Of a stretch of 31,636 bases of DNA, positions 5,771-13,407 are shown in pieces (the stretch's first letter is position 1; every line of letters begins with the position of its first letter). The translations under genes and the position numbers were made by a program. The DNA is from Ravibacter sp964559125 (GTDB lineage: Bacteria; Bacteroidota; Bacteroidia; Cytophagales; Spirosomataceae): positions 1 through 31,636 of the forward strand of contig CAZLGW010000050.1 of assembly GCA_964559125.1 (NCBI GenBank). Reading direction: 5' to 3'. The notes under the pieces are model-generated. The model made no database searches and was not told the origin of the DNA. It saw only the letters and a program-made list of their open reading frames with translations.

Positions 5771-6805
5771 ATGGCACTGATCGATAATGACATTATAAAA
5801 TTCCTGCAGGAAAACCCCTTAAGCTCCTCTCCGGAAATTCACAAAGGTATCGGTAAGGGTTCCTATGCTACCGTCAAGCGGGCCATTGCTCACCTGCTGG
5901 AAGCCGGTCAGATTGTTTCTGAGGGGCAACGCCGTGCTACCCGGTACCGGATAAGCCCGGCAAATCAGCTTTTGGGACATATCGATATGACCTCGTATTT
6001 TGAAAAAGAGATTGACGAACGCGATATTCGGGAAGGATTTAATTTTCAACTGGTCAGAGAAGTGCTGGCCCGGATTGATATTTTCACCACCGACGAAATA
6101 AACAGTTTAATGCTATTGCAGGAAGAATTCCGGCGAAACGTAGCGCATATGAGCATCGGTGCGTACAACAAGGAAATGGAACGGCTTGCCATAGACCTTA
6201 GCTGGAAATCATCACAAATTGAAGGTAACACCTATTCATTGCTGGAAACAGAACGCTTGCTAAAGGACAAAGAGACTGCTGCGGGGAAACCGAAAGACGA
6301 CGCTACTATGCTCTTAAATCACAAAGAAGCATTAGAGTTCATCATTGAAAATCCTGACTATGTCGTGCCTTTGACGATAGCACGAATAGAAGACATACAT
6401 AGTATCCTTGTTAAGGATCTTCCGGTAGAACGCAATATCAGACAACGGCGTGTAGGTATTTCAGGTACCAATTACAAGCCGTTGGACAATGAACATCAGA
6501 TAAGGGAAGCCCTCGAAGATATGTGCAATCTGATTAATAGTAAGGGAAATATATTTGAACAGTCCTTGTTGGCGCTAGTGTTGTTATCCTATATCCAGGC
6601 ATTTAATGACGGCAACAAACGAACGGCACGGATTATCAGCAACGCCATACTGATCGCTAACCAATATTGCCCAATCTCCTTTAGGACTATCGATTCTGTT
6701 GAATACAAAAAGGCAATGCTAATCTTTTATGAGCAGAACAACATTAGCGTTTTCAAGGAGATATTTATGGAACAATTCAGATTTGCGGTCAAAACCTATT
6801 TTTGA
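5771..6805 (+). CDS. Fic-domain protein with N-terminal winged helix; catalytic His replaced by Gln
   Basis: 344 residues from the ATG at 5771; an in-frame GTG at 5759 would add four. Numbering below includes those four. Residues 6-70 form a winged helix (DNDIIKFLQENP ... GSYATVKRAIAHLLEAGQI). Residues 151-157 read SSQIEGN, the class II Fic inhibitory motif (S/T)xxxE(G/N). The Fic core is at about 205-345. The active-site loop reads YIQAFNDGNKRTAR (278-291) where HxFx(D/E)GN(G/K)RxxR is expected: Phe282, Asp284, Asn286, Arg288 and Arg291 are kept, but the catalytic His position is Gln280. Fic enzymes normally transfer AMP to hydroxyl groups, and that His is essential, so classical AMPylation is doubtful. 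The winged helix and upstream half-site array suggest an autoregulating DNA-binding protein. Confidence 0.88.
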   Translation: MALIDNDIIKFLQENPLSSSPEIHKGIGKGSYATVKRAIAHLLEAGQIVSEGQRRATRYRISPANQLLGHIDMTSYFEKEIDERDIREGFNFQLVREVLARIDIFTTDEINSLMLLQEEFRRNVAHMSIGAYNKEMERLAIDLSWKSSQIEGNTYSLLETERLLKDKETAAGKPKDDATMLLNHKEALEFIIENPDYVVPLTIARIEDIHSILVKDLPVERNIRQRRVGISGTNYKPLDNEHQIREALEDMCNLINSKGNIFEQSLLALVLLSYIQAFNDGNKRTARIISNAILIANQYCPISFRTIDSVEYKKAMLIFYEQNNISVFKEIFMEQFRFAVKTYF

Positions 6806-6840
6806 TAATAATATATAAAAATGAGGGAACTCGTCAAAAA

Positions 6841-6866
6841 CACAAAAGCCCCGCATCACTGCGGGG
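6841..6866 (-). terminator. Rho-independent terminator of tRNA-Glu
   Basis: Perfect seven-base-pair hairpin CCCCGCA-TCAC-TGCGGGG. On the minus strand it is followed by CTTTTGTG and more T residues, starting a few bases after the 3' end of the tRNA. The segment is identical over 26 bases to 4971-4996. In the plus direction no T-tract follows, so it is not a good terminator for the Fic gene. Confidence 0.8.
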
Positions 6867-6871
6867 CCTTG

Positions 6872-6943
6872 TGACCCATAGGGGAATCGAACCCCTGTTT
6901 CAACCGTGAAAGGGTCGTGTCCTAACCGCTAGACGAATGGGCC
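6872..6943 (-). tRNA. tRNA-Glu (anticodon UUC)
   Basis: The minus strand folds as a 72-nucleotide tRNA. The seven-base acceptor stem is GGCCCAT with ATGGGTC and one G-U pair, and the discriminator is A. The anticodon stem-loop is CGACC-CTTTCAC-GGTTG, giving anticodon TTC. The T-arm is AGGGG-TTCGATT-CCCCT. CCA is not encoded. Sequence features such as TCGTCTAGCGGTTAGGAC match bacterial tRNA-Glu. It is followed by its terminator and preceded by a plausible promoter at 7014-7044. Confidence 0.95.
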
Positions 6944-7013
6944 GACTGGTACTCCTACTTCGTTCGATCAGTCACGATCTCTGATTCACTAGGCGTTTCG
7001 TTCAAACGCGGTG

Positions 7014-7044
7014 CAAAGATGAGGGTTGTCAGTTTAATAAGCAA
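7014..7044 (-). promoter_or_regulatory. Probable promoter of tRNA-Glu
   Basis: On the minus strand TTG (7044-7042), 20 bases, then CATCTTTG (7021-7014), one mismatch to TAnnTTTG. It implies a leader of roughly 60 bases before the tRNA 5' end, to be removed by RNase P. The interval 6944-7013 shows no other gene. Confidence 0.45.
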
Positions 7045-7122
7045 TAGTTGATGTTAAAAAAAAGTTGCTTTTTTTTGGTGTAACTGATAAGCGGCTGGAA
7101 ATGGGCATGTTGCAGAAATATG

Positions 7123-9288
7123 TTATTTGATAAGGATTTTCTCTTTATGAACCTGCCCGTATTCGTCTTTTACCGAAAGGATATAAATACCGGTCGGCAG
7201 GTCGGGGAGTTTCAGCGATCCGTTGGAAAGACCTGTCGTTTTACGATATACTTCGAGGCCGTTCAGGGAGATGATCTTCAGGTCAACGTTGCGTAAATCC
7301 CCGGGGAATTGAAACCGGATTTCGGATTTGCTATCTGCCGGATTAGGATAAATACCCAATTGTGCGGACAGTTCTGCGGCAATCGATTTAACAGGGCTGT
7401 AGGTGTAGCTGTTGTCAAGATCTATCATTTTGATCCTGTAATAGAGTCTTTGCGAAAGAGCAGCCGGTATAGGATCGTAATAGGTGTAATGTTGTAAAGA
7501 CAGGCTTTGCTGCGGGGCATATTCGGTCCCGATGGTTGTCCATGCCCTGGCATCGGGGCTTCTTTCTATTTCGAATTTTGAGAAGTTCGAAACATCAGAA
7601 GCCGACCATTTCAGTATCGCGAGGGAGCCTTCTCTCAGGATATCGAAACCGGCCAGCCGGACAGGGAGGGAAGTTTGGTTGCTGGTGATGATAAACGGTG
7701 AGAAGTTACTTACGGTGGTCGTTATCGAATAAGTGCCGTAACCTGTCGTTTCCACGTCTTCCGAGGTAAGGAGGTTCCAGGTGTCGCTATGAAAGTTGGC
7801 TACGGCAGCCTCCTCCCGCACAAAATTATCCCGCTCATCCGACTGGTTCCATTGGAAGCTGACCTGGTAGGGGAGGAGGCTGTTGTTTGGAAAGTCAAGG
7901 TCGGAAGAACGGACCGGGGCAAGGTCCCACAAGGCATCCACTACTGCGGCCCCTGTCGCTACAGACGTCGGCATATCGTCTTTGGCAGCAAAAGACATAG
8001 AGAAGGACCTCCCTCCGGGCTGCGAAACCGAGACCGGTCGGTAGGCGCTTTCAGTGCCGATGGGAATCTGGGTTGTGGTGTAGTCGGGGAGGTTGTCTAC
8101 GATAAGGCTCCCGCCGTCGTTGGTAACGATGTAGCTGGTTTCATTTCCACCGGAAGGCGGGGAAAGCAGCCTTAATGTATGTCCGTTTGTATAAACCAGC
8201 TTTTCGTCCGATACAGAGCTGGAGACCCGTGCTGCTGCCAAAGGAGCGCGGAAAATAAGCCCACTCTGAGTCCTGGGTTGGTTCAACGTTATGGTATGGT
8301 CGATGGTCACAATTTCATTTTCGTCGGGAACCGGCCCGTTCCAGGTATTTTCATCGTCCCAGGAGCCTTCAGAAGCGGAGACATATTCGCGGTCTATACC
8401 GAAGACCGGCGCAGGCCCGTAGGCGGGTATGTCTATTACAAAGCCGGAGACCGGGGGCTCATTTTGATTGGTTTCATTCACAGGGCTCCCTGTTCCCCGG
8501 GCTTTGTTGGGAATAAAAGAACTGTTCGGATCGGTTTGGTTAAAGTCATAGTAGGCTACCATGTTTGGGGTATGGTTATCGATCTGACTGTTCATATTTG
8601 TATAGATCTCTGGAGCGCTCAAGGCTACTTTCCAGATACGCAGTTCGTCTATTTTGAGATAATGGGTGTACCCGACTGCCAGGGAAATGCCTCCGTCGAA
8701 GGCTGTTAATTCCTCCTGAGGAGCAAAACTCGGGTGCTCGTCCGTAATACCGTTGATATACATGCGCATCGAACCCTGAGGGGTATTTTTGTCATGAATA
8801 TGGGGCATAGCGTTCCCGGTACGGTTCCTGACAATGGCTACATGGAACCAGTCATTAAAATAAGGGATATTCTGTCCGGCTATGTGATAGTAAGTTTCCC
8901 CATCCGGAAACTGGTTTCCACCGTCCGGGAGACGGTTGTCCGGTTTATCCGATTTGACCAGGAAGATAAGTGAAGGCGTCGTAACGCCGTTGTTATTCTG
9001 CAATGCAAAGTTGATATCGAAGCTGCTGCTTTGCAGGAGCATCGCGCCGGGTTTTACGGAAGAAGGAATCTTTACCCAGAACTCAATGGTAAAGTCCAGG
9101 TCGAACATGTATTCGAGATAGGTATTGAATTCATCGAAGTATACATACTGCTTCGTATTGTGGAAGCCAATGGATTGATGGAACTCATCCCCGTTATAAC
9201 CGGGAGGTCGCGGTGATGTATACACCTGGGAATAGCCTGAAGTAGCACAAAAAACAAAAAGGAATACGGAAAGTAATGCTGGTCTCAT
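7123..9288 (-). CDS. Secreted LamG-domain protein with T9SS type A sorting domain
   Basis: A 721-residue protein. Residues 1-20 are a signal peptide (LLSVFLFVFCATSGYSQ). About 45-250 is a LamG/concanavalin-A-like domain (LDFTIEFWVKIPSS ... LKIDELRIWKVALS ... MVAYYDF). A surface-protein module follows (SWDDENTWNGPVPDENEIV), then an FN3-like stretch (LPVRLAGFDILREG ... FEIERSPDARAW). Residues 644-721 (LGIYPNPADSKSEIRF ... LPTGIYILSVKDEYG ... KEKILIK) are a type IX secretion (Por) tail, so the protein is exported and anchored or released at the surface. LamG suggests glycan or glycoprotein binding. No enzyme motif is seen. It lies downstream of the SusCD-type operon on the same strand, separated by 178 bases that include repeat hairpins, so it may be a separate unit. 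Confidence 0.88.
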   Translation of the reverse strand: MRPALLSVFLFVFCATSGYSQVYTSPRPPGYNGDEFHQSIGFHNTKQYVYFDEFNTYLEYMFDLDFTIEFWVKIPSSVKPGAMLLQSSSFDINFALQNNNGVTTPSLIFLVKSDKPDNRLPDGGNQFPDGETYYHIAGQNIPYFNDWFHVAIVRNRTGNAMPHIHDKNTPQGSMRMYINGITDEHPSFAPQEELTAFDGGISLAVGYTHYLKIDELRIWKVALSAPEIYTNMNSQIDNHTPNMVAYYDFNQTDPNSSFIPNKARGTGSPVNETNQNEPPVSGFVIDIPAYGPAPVFGIDREYVSASEGSWDDENTWNGPVPDENEIVTIDHTITLNQPRTQSGLIFRAPLAAARVSSSVSDEKLVYTNGHTLRLLSPPSGGNETSYIVTNDGGSLIVDNLPDYTTTQIPIGTESAYRPVSVSQPGGRSFSMSFAAKDDMPTSVATGAAVVDALWDLAPVRSSDLDFPNNSLLPYQVSFQWNQSDERDNFVREEAAVANFHSDTWNLLTSEDVETTGYGTYSITTTVSNFSPFIITSNQTSLPVRLAGFDILREGSLAILKWSASDVSNFSKFEIERSPDARAWTTIGTEYAPQQSLSLQHYTYYDPIPAALSQRLYYRIKMIDLDNSYTYSPVKSIAAELSAQLGIYPNPADSKSEIRFQFPGDLRNVDLKIISLNGLEVYRKTTGLSNGSLKLPDLPTGIYILSVKDEYGQVHKEKILIK

Positions 9289-9358
9289 ATCGTTCTGTCC
9301 GGGAATTATTAAGGTTTAAATTCACAAACGAAGGTATTGAGACCGGCATCCGCTTACA

Positions 9359-9399
9359 ATACAGGAAAACCCGGAATTTACATACAGGAAAACCTGTAT
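9359..9399. repeat. Tandem ATACAGGAAAACC copies with a hairpin
   Basis: ATACAGGAAAACC occurs at 9359-9371 and 9382-9394, 23 bases apart. The second copy extends into the perfect hairpin ATACAGG-AAAA-CCTGTAT (9382-9399), followed on the plus strand by TTTTGG. It sits just beyond the BNR gene and could act as a weak terminator. Confidence 0.5.
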
Positions 9400-9403
9400 T
9401 TTG

Positions 9404-9467
9404 GCTTCGGCTCCGTTCAGCCGGCAGTTTCGGCTCCGCTCGTCTGGTAGCTGAGCGTAGTCGAAGC
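9404..9467. repeat. Imperfect inverted repeat, REP-like, at the end of the BNR gene
   Basis: GCTTCGGCTCCGTTCAGC (9404-9421) and GCTGAGCGTAGTCGAAGC (9450-9467) are inverted copies matching at 15 of 18 positions. A second TTCGGCTCCG lies between them at 9429-9438. The right arm touches the stop codon of the BNR gene. GCTTCGACTACGCTCAGC-like elements are common dispersed intergenic repeats in Bacteroidota; here it may stabilise or terminate the operon transcript. Confidence 0.55.
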
Positions 9468-10879
9468 TACCTGACTCTTACCGGTGTCTGCCAGTCGCCG
9501 GCCATATCATACGGCAGTTGCCATACATTGCCCTTGCTGTCGCCGAAATAGAGCAGGGATTCGCTTTTCCTGTCAGGATTTCCGTCAGCCCAGAAATACC
9601 TGAAAGGGTCGCTTCCGTTAACGACCTTGCGTATATAGTTATGGTTTCGCTGGCTCTTCTTTGTAAGTTGTTTCACCCTTGTCCAGCTTTTACCCTTGTC
9701 GGTGCTCTTCCACATCACGACCTCACCGCCGCCGCCCCATTGCTGGGGGGTATTTTCGGTAGGGGCTATGACCGTCCATTCGTTGCCTTCAACAAACAGG
9801 CTCCCGGTATCGTAGTTATGATCGGAGGTGGTGATAGGGTAATTCTCCCATGCTTTCCCATTCCAGTAGAGCACATACCATTGCCGTGGGCCATTGAGCG
9901 GGCCGGGCTGGTGGCCGGGACCGGCCAGGTAGAGCGCTATAGGGTTGCCGTTTTCGTCAAAATTGACATCCTTAATATAGACATTCTTCCCCTGGCTGAA
10001 ATATTCCATCACCCTGGCCGGGGAATCAACGTCTTTCAGGGGAATATCCAGCTTTTTCCCGTCGACGGTAGTCCAGGTTTTTCCAAAGTCGGTCGTCTGC
10101 ATATAATAGATATTGGTCCGCAGATCGACGTTGCCGTTGGGGTGCCAGTTGAAAAAGAAGCAGACCTTTTCGCCATGCTGCCCGCTGATCTGGTAGTGCC
10201 CGCTGTTTGTATCTTCGGCACGTTTTATCCCCGCCAGCTTCTGGTCTTCCGTCCAGGTAACGCCGTCGGGAGAGGTTTCAAAATAGAGCTCCCGCACGCC
10301 GGTATATTTGGTGAAAAGATGGAGGAATCCTTTTCCGGGGATATACTTCGGCTGAGGGTAGGTCATTTCTTCTTCCCTGACCTGTTCAAAGGACTCGATG
10401 GAGTAGGGGAGCTTGCTCCGGTATTTAGAGCCCATTCTCGTCCGTCCGCGACCACTGACAAATACCCAGATGTAGCCTTTATCATCCATGGCCAGGCTGG
10501 GATTGTCGTGAGGGTCGTCTACGCCCATTTTGTCGTAGACGATGACGGGCTTTGAAACTTTCCCGGTTTTGTGGTCAAAAACACCGGCCATACAAAGCAG
10601 GTGGGTATCGTAGGGGCCGGTGGTACCGCCGTAGACGAAAAAAGTTTTCTCCACTTCAGGCGCATAGATAGCCAGGGGAATGTGCTTGGCGGTATAGGTA
10701 CCCAGTCCGCCGGAGTATTTGTCGCCGTAGTCGGAAAACTGCCCAAGCGTAAACCAGATGCCCTTGTAGCCGTTGATTTTCTGGTTGTGGGTGGGAGATT
10801 GTGCAAAGGCTATCGAGGGGATAAAGGCCAGCAGGAGTATCTTCATCCAACTTTTTACGGCACCGGTTAGTGAAAGCAT
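9467..10879 (-). CDS. Secreted BNR-repeat (BNR_4-like) beta-propeller protein
   Basis: About 470 residues from the ATG at 10879. A second ATG at 10846 gives a tidier signal peptide (MKILLLAFIPSIAFAQ). The mature part opens with NGYKGIWFTLGQFSDYGDKYSGGLGTY-type sequence, then repeated propeller blades with Asp-box-like turns: SPDGVTWTEDQ, TTDFGKTWTTVDG, STDKGKSWTRVKQ. BNR_4 proteins are six- or seven-bladed propellers; some relatives are polysaccharide lyases or sialidase-like hydrolases, many are uncharacterised. Histidines and tyrosines in DDPHDNPS and SGHYQISGQHGEKV are candidates for an active site, but I cannot assign one. It is the last gene of the SusCD-type operon, so it probably acts on the imported glycan at the outer membrane or periplasm. 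Confidence 0.8.
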   Translation of the reverse strand: MLSLTGAVKSWMKILLLAFIPSIAFAQSPTHNQKINGYKGIWFTLGQFSDYGDKYSGGLGTYTAKHIPLAIYAPEVEKTFFVYGGTTGPYDTHLLCMAGVFDHKTGKVSKPVIVYDKMGVDDPHDNPSLAMDDKGYIWVFVSGRGRTRMGSKYRSKLPYSIESFEQVREEEMTYPQPKYIPGKGFLHLFTKYTGVRELYFETSPDGVTWTEDQKLAGIKRAEDTNSGHYQISGQHGEKVCFFFNWHPNGNVDLRTNIYYMQTTDFGKTWTTVDGKKLDIPLKDVDSPARVMEYFSQGKNVYIKDVNFDENGNPIALYLAGPGHQPGPLNGPRQWYVLYWNGKAWENYPITTSDHNYDTGSLFVEGNEWTVIAPTENTPQQWGGGGEVVMWKSTDKGKSWTRVKQLTKKSQRNHNYIRKVVNGSDPFRYFWADGNPDRKSESLLYFGDSKGNVWQLPYDMAGDWQTPVRVR

Positions 10880-10931
10880 CAATATAGGTTTTAAGTGAAA
10901 AGCCAGGTGAGCAACAATTATAATAAGGATC

Positions 10932-11975
10932 TCATTCGGCTGTAAGGCTTCTGCTCTTATTTATTTCCGGCCAGGCAAGTTCCGGATAGAATTTATGCCC
11001 TTCAGTCCCCTCAAGGAAAACCAGGTTTTCAGAGGCCTGTTTTTCTTTGAAGCTTTTCTTTGCTATATCAACCCCTTCCCGTACTCCCTCTATATCAGCG
11101 ATAGGATCTTTTTGGCCGGCAATGATGATTAATTTCCTGGGGGCGATCAGGCTGGCAAAATCCGGCATATCCCCGACTTTCATGATTCCCGGTATATATC
11201 CGCATGCACAATGAGGATGCTTTAGCCATGATGAGCCATAGGTGGCAAAAGAACAGGAAACGACGGCTAAACTTATTCTTTCGTCGAGGCAGGAAGCAAA
11301 ATACGCCGTTGTTCCACCCGAGGAATTTCCCATACAGGCTATTCGCCCGGCGTCCAGGAGCGGCTGGCTTTCGATAAAGTCTATGGCCAGGGAGACATCT
11401 GCCGTCCGGTGCCCCAGCATCGGAGTTCCCTGCATCAATTCTCTCAGAGAGAGGTCATTGCAGGATAAATTATCTTCCGCTCTTTCTCCAAATCCTTTCA
11501 GTTCGATTACCAGTGCAGCCCAACCATTTTGAATGGCCTGCAATGCAAGGTCCCTGCCCCCCTGAATAGAGACTGAATCCCTGGATGTTCTTGCTTCACC
11601 GATAGAGATATGCATCCCCGGAGAATGCCCCTGGAGGCAGATCATAACCGGATACGGCGGGCTGGTATTCGTCGGCAGCAGCAGATACCCGGGAATGGTT
11701 TCTGTTTCTTTACCACTTATTGAAATCCGGCTTATCGTATAACCTTCCCTTTTCTCAGGATCATTCATTTCGAATAGCCTGTCCGTTTTATCGGACACCT
11801 GGTACTGAACCAGGTCTGCCAATTTCTGTTTTAAATAATCATCTTTTTTGAATGAACTGTTTATACTCGAACTTTTGTCTTGTTGTTTTTCGTATGAACA
11901 GCCGGATAAAACGGTTATTGTTTCTATCAGTAATATAGCGATCAGAAACAGCTTTATAGGGTTACAGATTCTCAT
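10932..11975 (-). CDS. Lipoprotein alpha/beta hydrolase (dienelactone hydrolase / acetyl-esterase-like)
   Basis: 347 residues from the ATG at 11975. A longer frame reaching 12065 overlaps the SusD gene and lacks a signal sequence at its start, so it is rejected. A lipoprotein signal ends in the lipobox LSGC with Cys26. The alpha/beta hydrolase core shows the nucleophile elbow GNSSG (Ser218), Asp290 in AGQKDPI and His327 in EGTEGHKFYPE. The VMICLQGHSPG strand (about 110-120) supplies the oxyanion region. Secreted relatives in such loci remove acyl groups from glycans. It starts 28 bases after SusD and precedes the BNR gene, so it is part of the same operon. Substrate is unknown. Confidence 0.85.
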   Translation of the reverse strand: MRICNPIKLFLIAILLIETITVLSGCSYEKQQDKSSSINSSFKKDDYLKQKLADLVQYQVSDKTDRLFEMNDPEKREGYTISRISISGKETETIPGYLLLPTNTSPPYPVMICLQGHSPGMHISIGEARTSRDSVSIQGGRDLALQAIQNGWAALVIELKGFGERAEDNLSCNDLSLRELMQGTPMLGHRTADVSLAIDFIESQPLLDAGRIACMGNSSGGTTAYFASCLDERISLAVVSCSFATYGSSWLKHPHCACGYIPGIMKVGDMPDFASLIAPRKLIIIAGQKDPIADIEGVREGVDIAKKSFKEKQASENLVFLEGTEGHKFYPELAWPEINKSRSLTAE

Positions 11976-12003
11976 TAGCTGGTAGATTATATTGTCTGCT
12001 GGA

Positions 12004-13398
12004 CTATTGATTCCACCAGACGGGAATGCTGTAGATGGTATTAATGTTAATATTTTGCGGAACATTCGGGTTCCGGGATCTTTCAGCGTCGGGATAAGGG
12101 ATTCGCAAAGGGAATCGCCCGGAGGTCATTTCAGGGTAACCCGTTCTTCTGACATCGTTATAGGCTTCCAAAGACTGAAACATCCAGAAAGATACCCATT
12201 TTTGTTCCATAATGTGTTTTAGTGTCAATTTGTCTTCACCCGGCAGTACCAGACTATCGCTTATAAACTTATCAATTTCGGTTTGGGAGATGTTTCTTTC
12301 GGCCAGTGCACTTTTAACAGCTTCTTCATAAGCTTCATTTGATTTTGTGCGGTTACCTAATCGCCAGAATGCTTCGGCCTCGATAAATTTCAATTCGCTG
12401 TAGGTCAGTATGGGCTGCGGAGCTTTGTCATACAAAACATTTTCGCGGGATGGTGCAGAGAAAATGATATGGGCCGGGTCGGTAGTCGTATTGTTGGCGG
12501 GCGCACCCACGAAGCTTCCGTTAATTTTGGAAAACCACATTTCCATTCTGGGATCGGAGTATGGTTCAATCGTGTAGCCGTTCATTACATCTATAAGCGT
12601 CTTACTGACGGCATGGTTTTGCTGGACTTTCTGCTGTCCGGTCCATGGATTATCGTTGACGGTGCCTTCCTGGTATCTGCTAAAAGAAAATGACTCTCCA
12701 GCAGTAAAAGCAAAAGGCAGGGCCTGAAGTACTTCCTGGGCAGATTTTTCCGGATACAGGCCACTCAACCGATTCCATAATCTTGCTTTAAGGCCATATG
12801 CCGTCTTTTTCCACATATCGATGTTGCCGTTGAATATCAGATCAGCATTACGGATTGAGACACCGGAATCATGATTTAAATCGTTTATTGCCGAATCGAT
12901 TGTGTCAAATATATAATTGTAGACGGTTTCCTGGGAATCGAACCCGGGAGCTCTGACCCCGCTTCCCTGCAGCGCTTCCGACAGGGGGATATCTCCGTAT
13001 ACATCCGTGGTTACACTGAGAATATACACCAGCAGAACTTTGCCTATGCCCGCGTAAAAAGGACTTTGCTCCTGCTCAGCTTTATTTAACAGTATCTGTA
13101 TGTTGTTTAAAGCAGGATAGGCGCTATTCCAGATAGTAGCTTCGACTATATCCGGATCCAGGCGCTCGAGGTGAACGTTCGATGTATGTTCGACGTAGGT
13201 CGAGATACCCATTGCTGTATGGCCGCCCGTAATGGAATAAACCGCGCTCATGGTAATATTGGGCAGCAACTGACTGATCGGGACATCTGTGGGCGCATTG
13301 GGGTTGGTATCTATTCTATCCAGGACGCTGTCTGAACAGCCGGAAAATATTACTGTCAGGAGAAAGAGAACCCCTTTTTTTATTTGAAAGCTCATCAT
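12004..13398 (-). CDS. SusD/RagB-family surface lipoprotein (SusD-like_2 type)
   Basis: 464 residues. The lipoprotein signal ends FSGC with Cys21. It continues DRIDTNPNAPTDVPISQLLP, the usual N-terminal signature of the shorter SusD-like_2 group, followed by TPR-like helices (YPALNNIQILLNKAEQ, IGKVLLVYILSVTTDVYGDI) and the C-terminal LTYSELKFIEAEAFWRLG. SusD proteins are lid-like binding lipoproteins sitting on the SusC transporter on the outer leaflet. The gap to SusC is 9 bases. Two ATGs (13398, 13395) are equally possible starts. The SusD-like_2 group is found in many loci whose substrates are not starch, so the ligand is open. Confidence 0.92.
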   Translation of the reverse strand: MMSFQIKKGVLFLLTVIFSGCSDSVLDRIDTNPNAPTDVPISQLLPNITMSAVYSITGGHTAMGISTYVEHTSNVHLERLDPDIVEATIWNSAYPALNNIQILLNKAEQEQSPFYAGIGKVLLVYILSVTTDVYGDIPLSEALQGSGVRAPGFDSQETVYNYIFDTIDSAINDLNHDSGVSIRNADLIFNGNIDMWKKTAYGLKARLWNRLSGLYPEKSAQEVLQALPFAFTAGESFSFSRYQEGTVNDNPWTGQQKVQQNHAVSKTLIDVMNGYTIEPYSDPRMEMWFSKINGSFVGAPANNTTTDPAHIIFSAPSRENVLYDKAPQPILTYSELKFIEAEAFWRLGNRTKSNEAYEEAVKSALAERNISQTEIDKFISDSLVLPGEDKLTLKHIMEQKWVSFWMFQSLEAYNDVRRTGYPEMTSGRFPLRIPYPDAERSRNPNVPQNININTIYSIPVWWNQ

Positions 13399-13407
13399 GT
13401 TAGGTCT

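Noticed and set aside
9518..10555. 345-residue plus-strand open frame inside the BNR gene
   Set aside because: Antisense shadow of a protein with a signal peptide and repeated Asp-box motifs; no recognisable domain of its own.
11976..12065. Longer start for the alpha/beta hydrolase
   Set aside because: It would overlap the SusD gene by 62 bases and bury the lipoprotein signal inside the protein.
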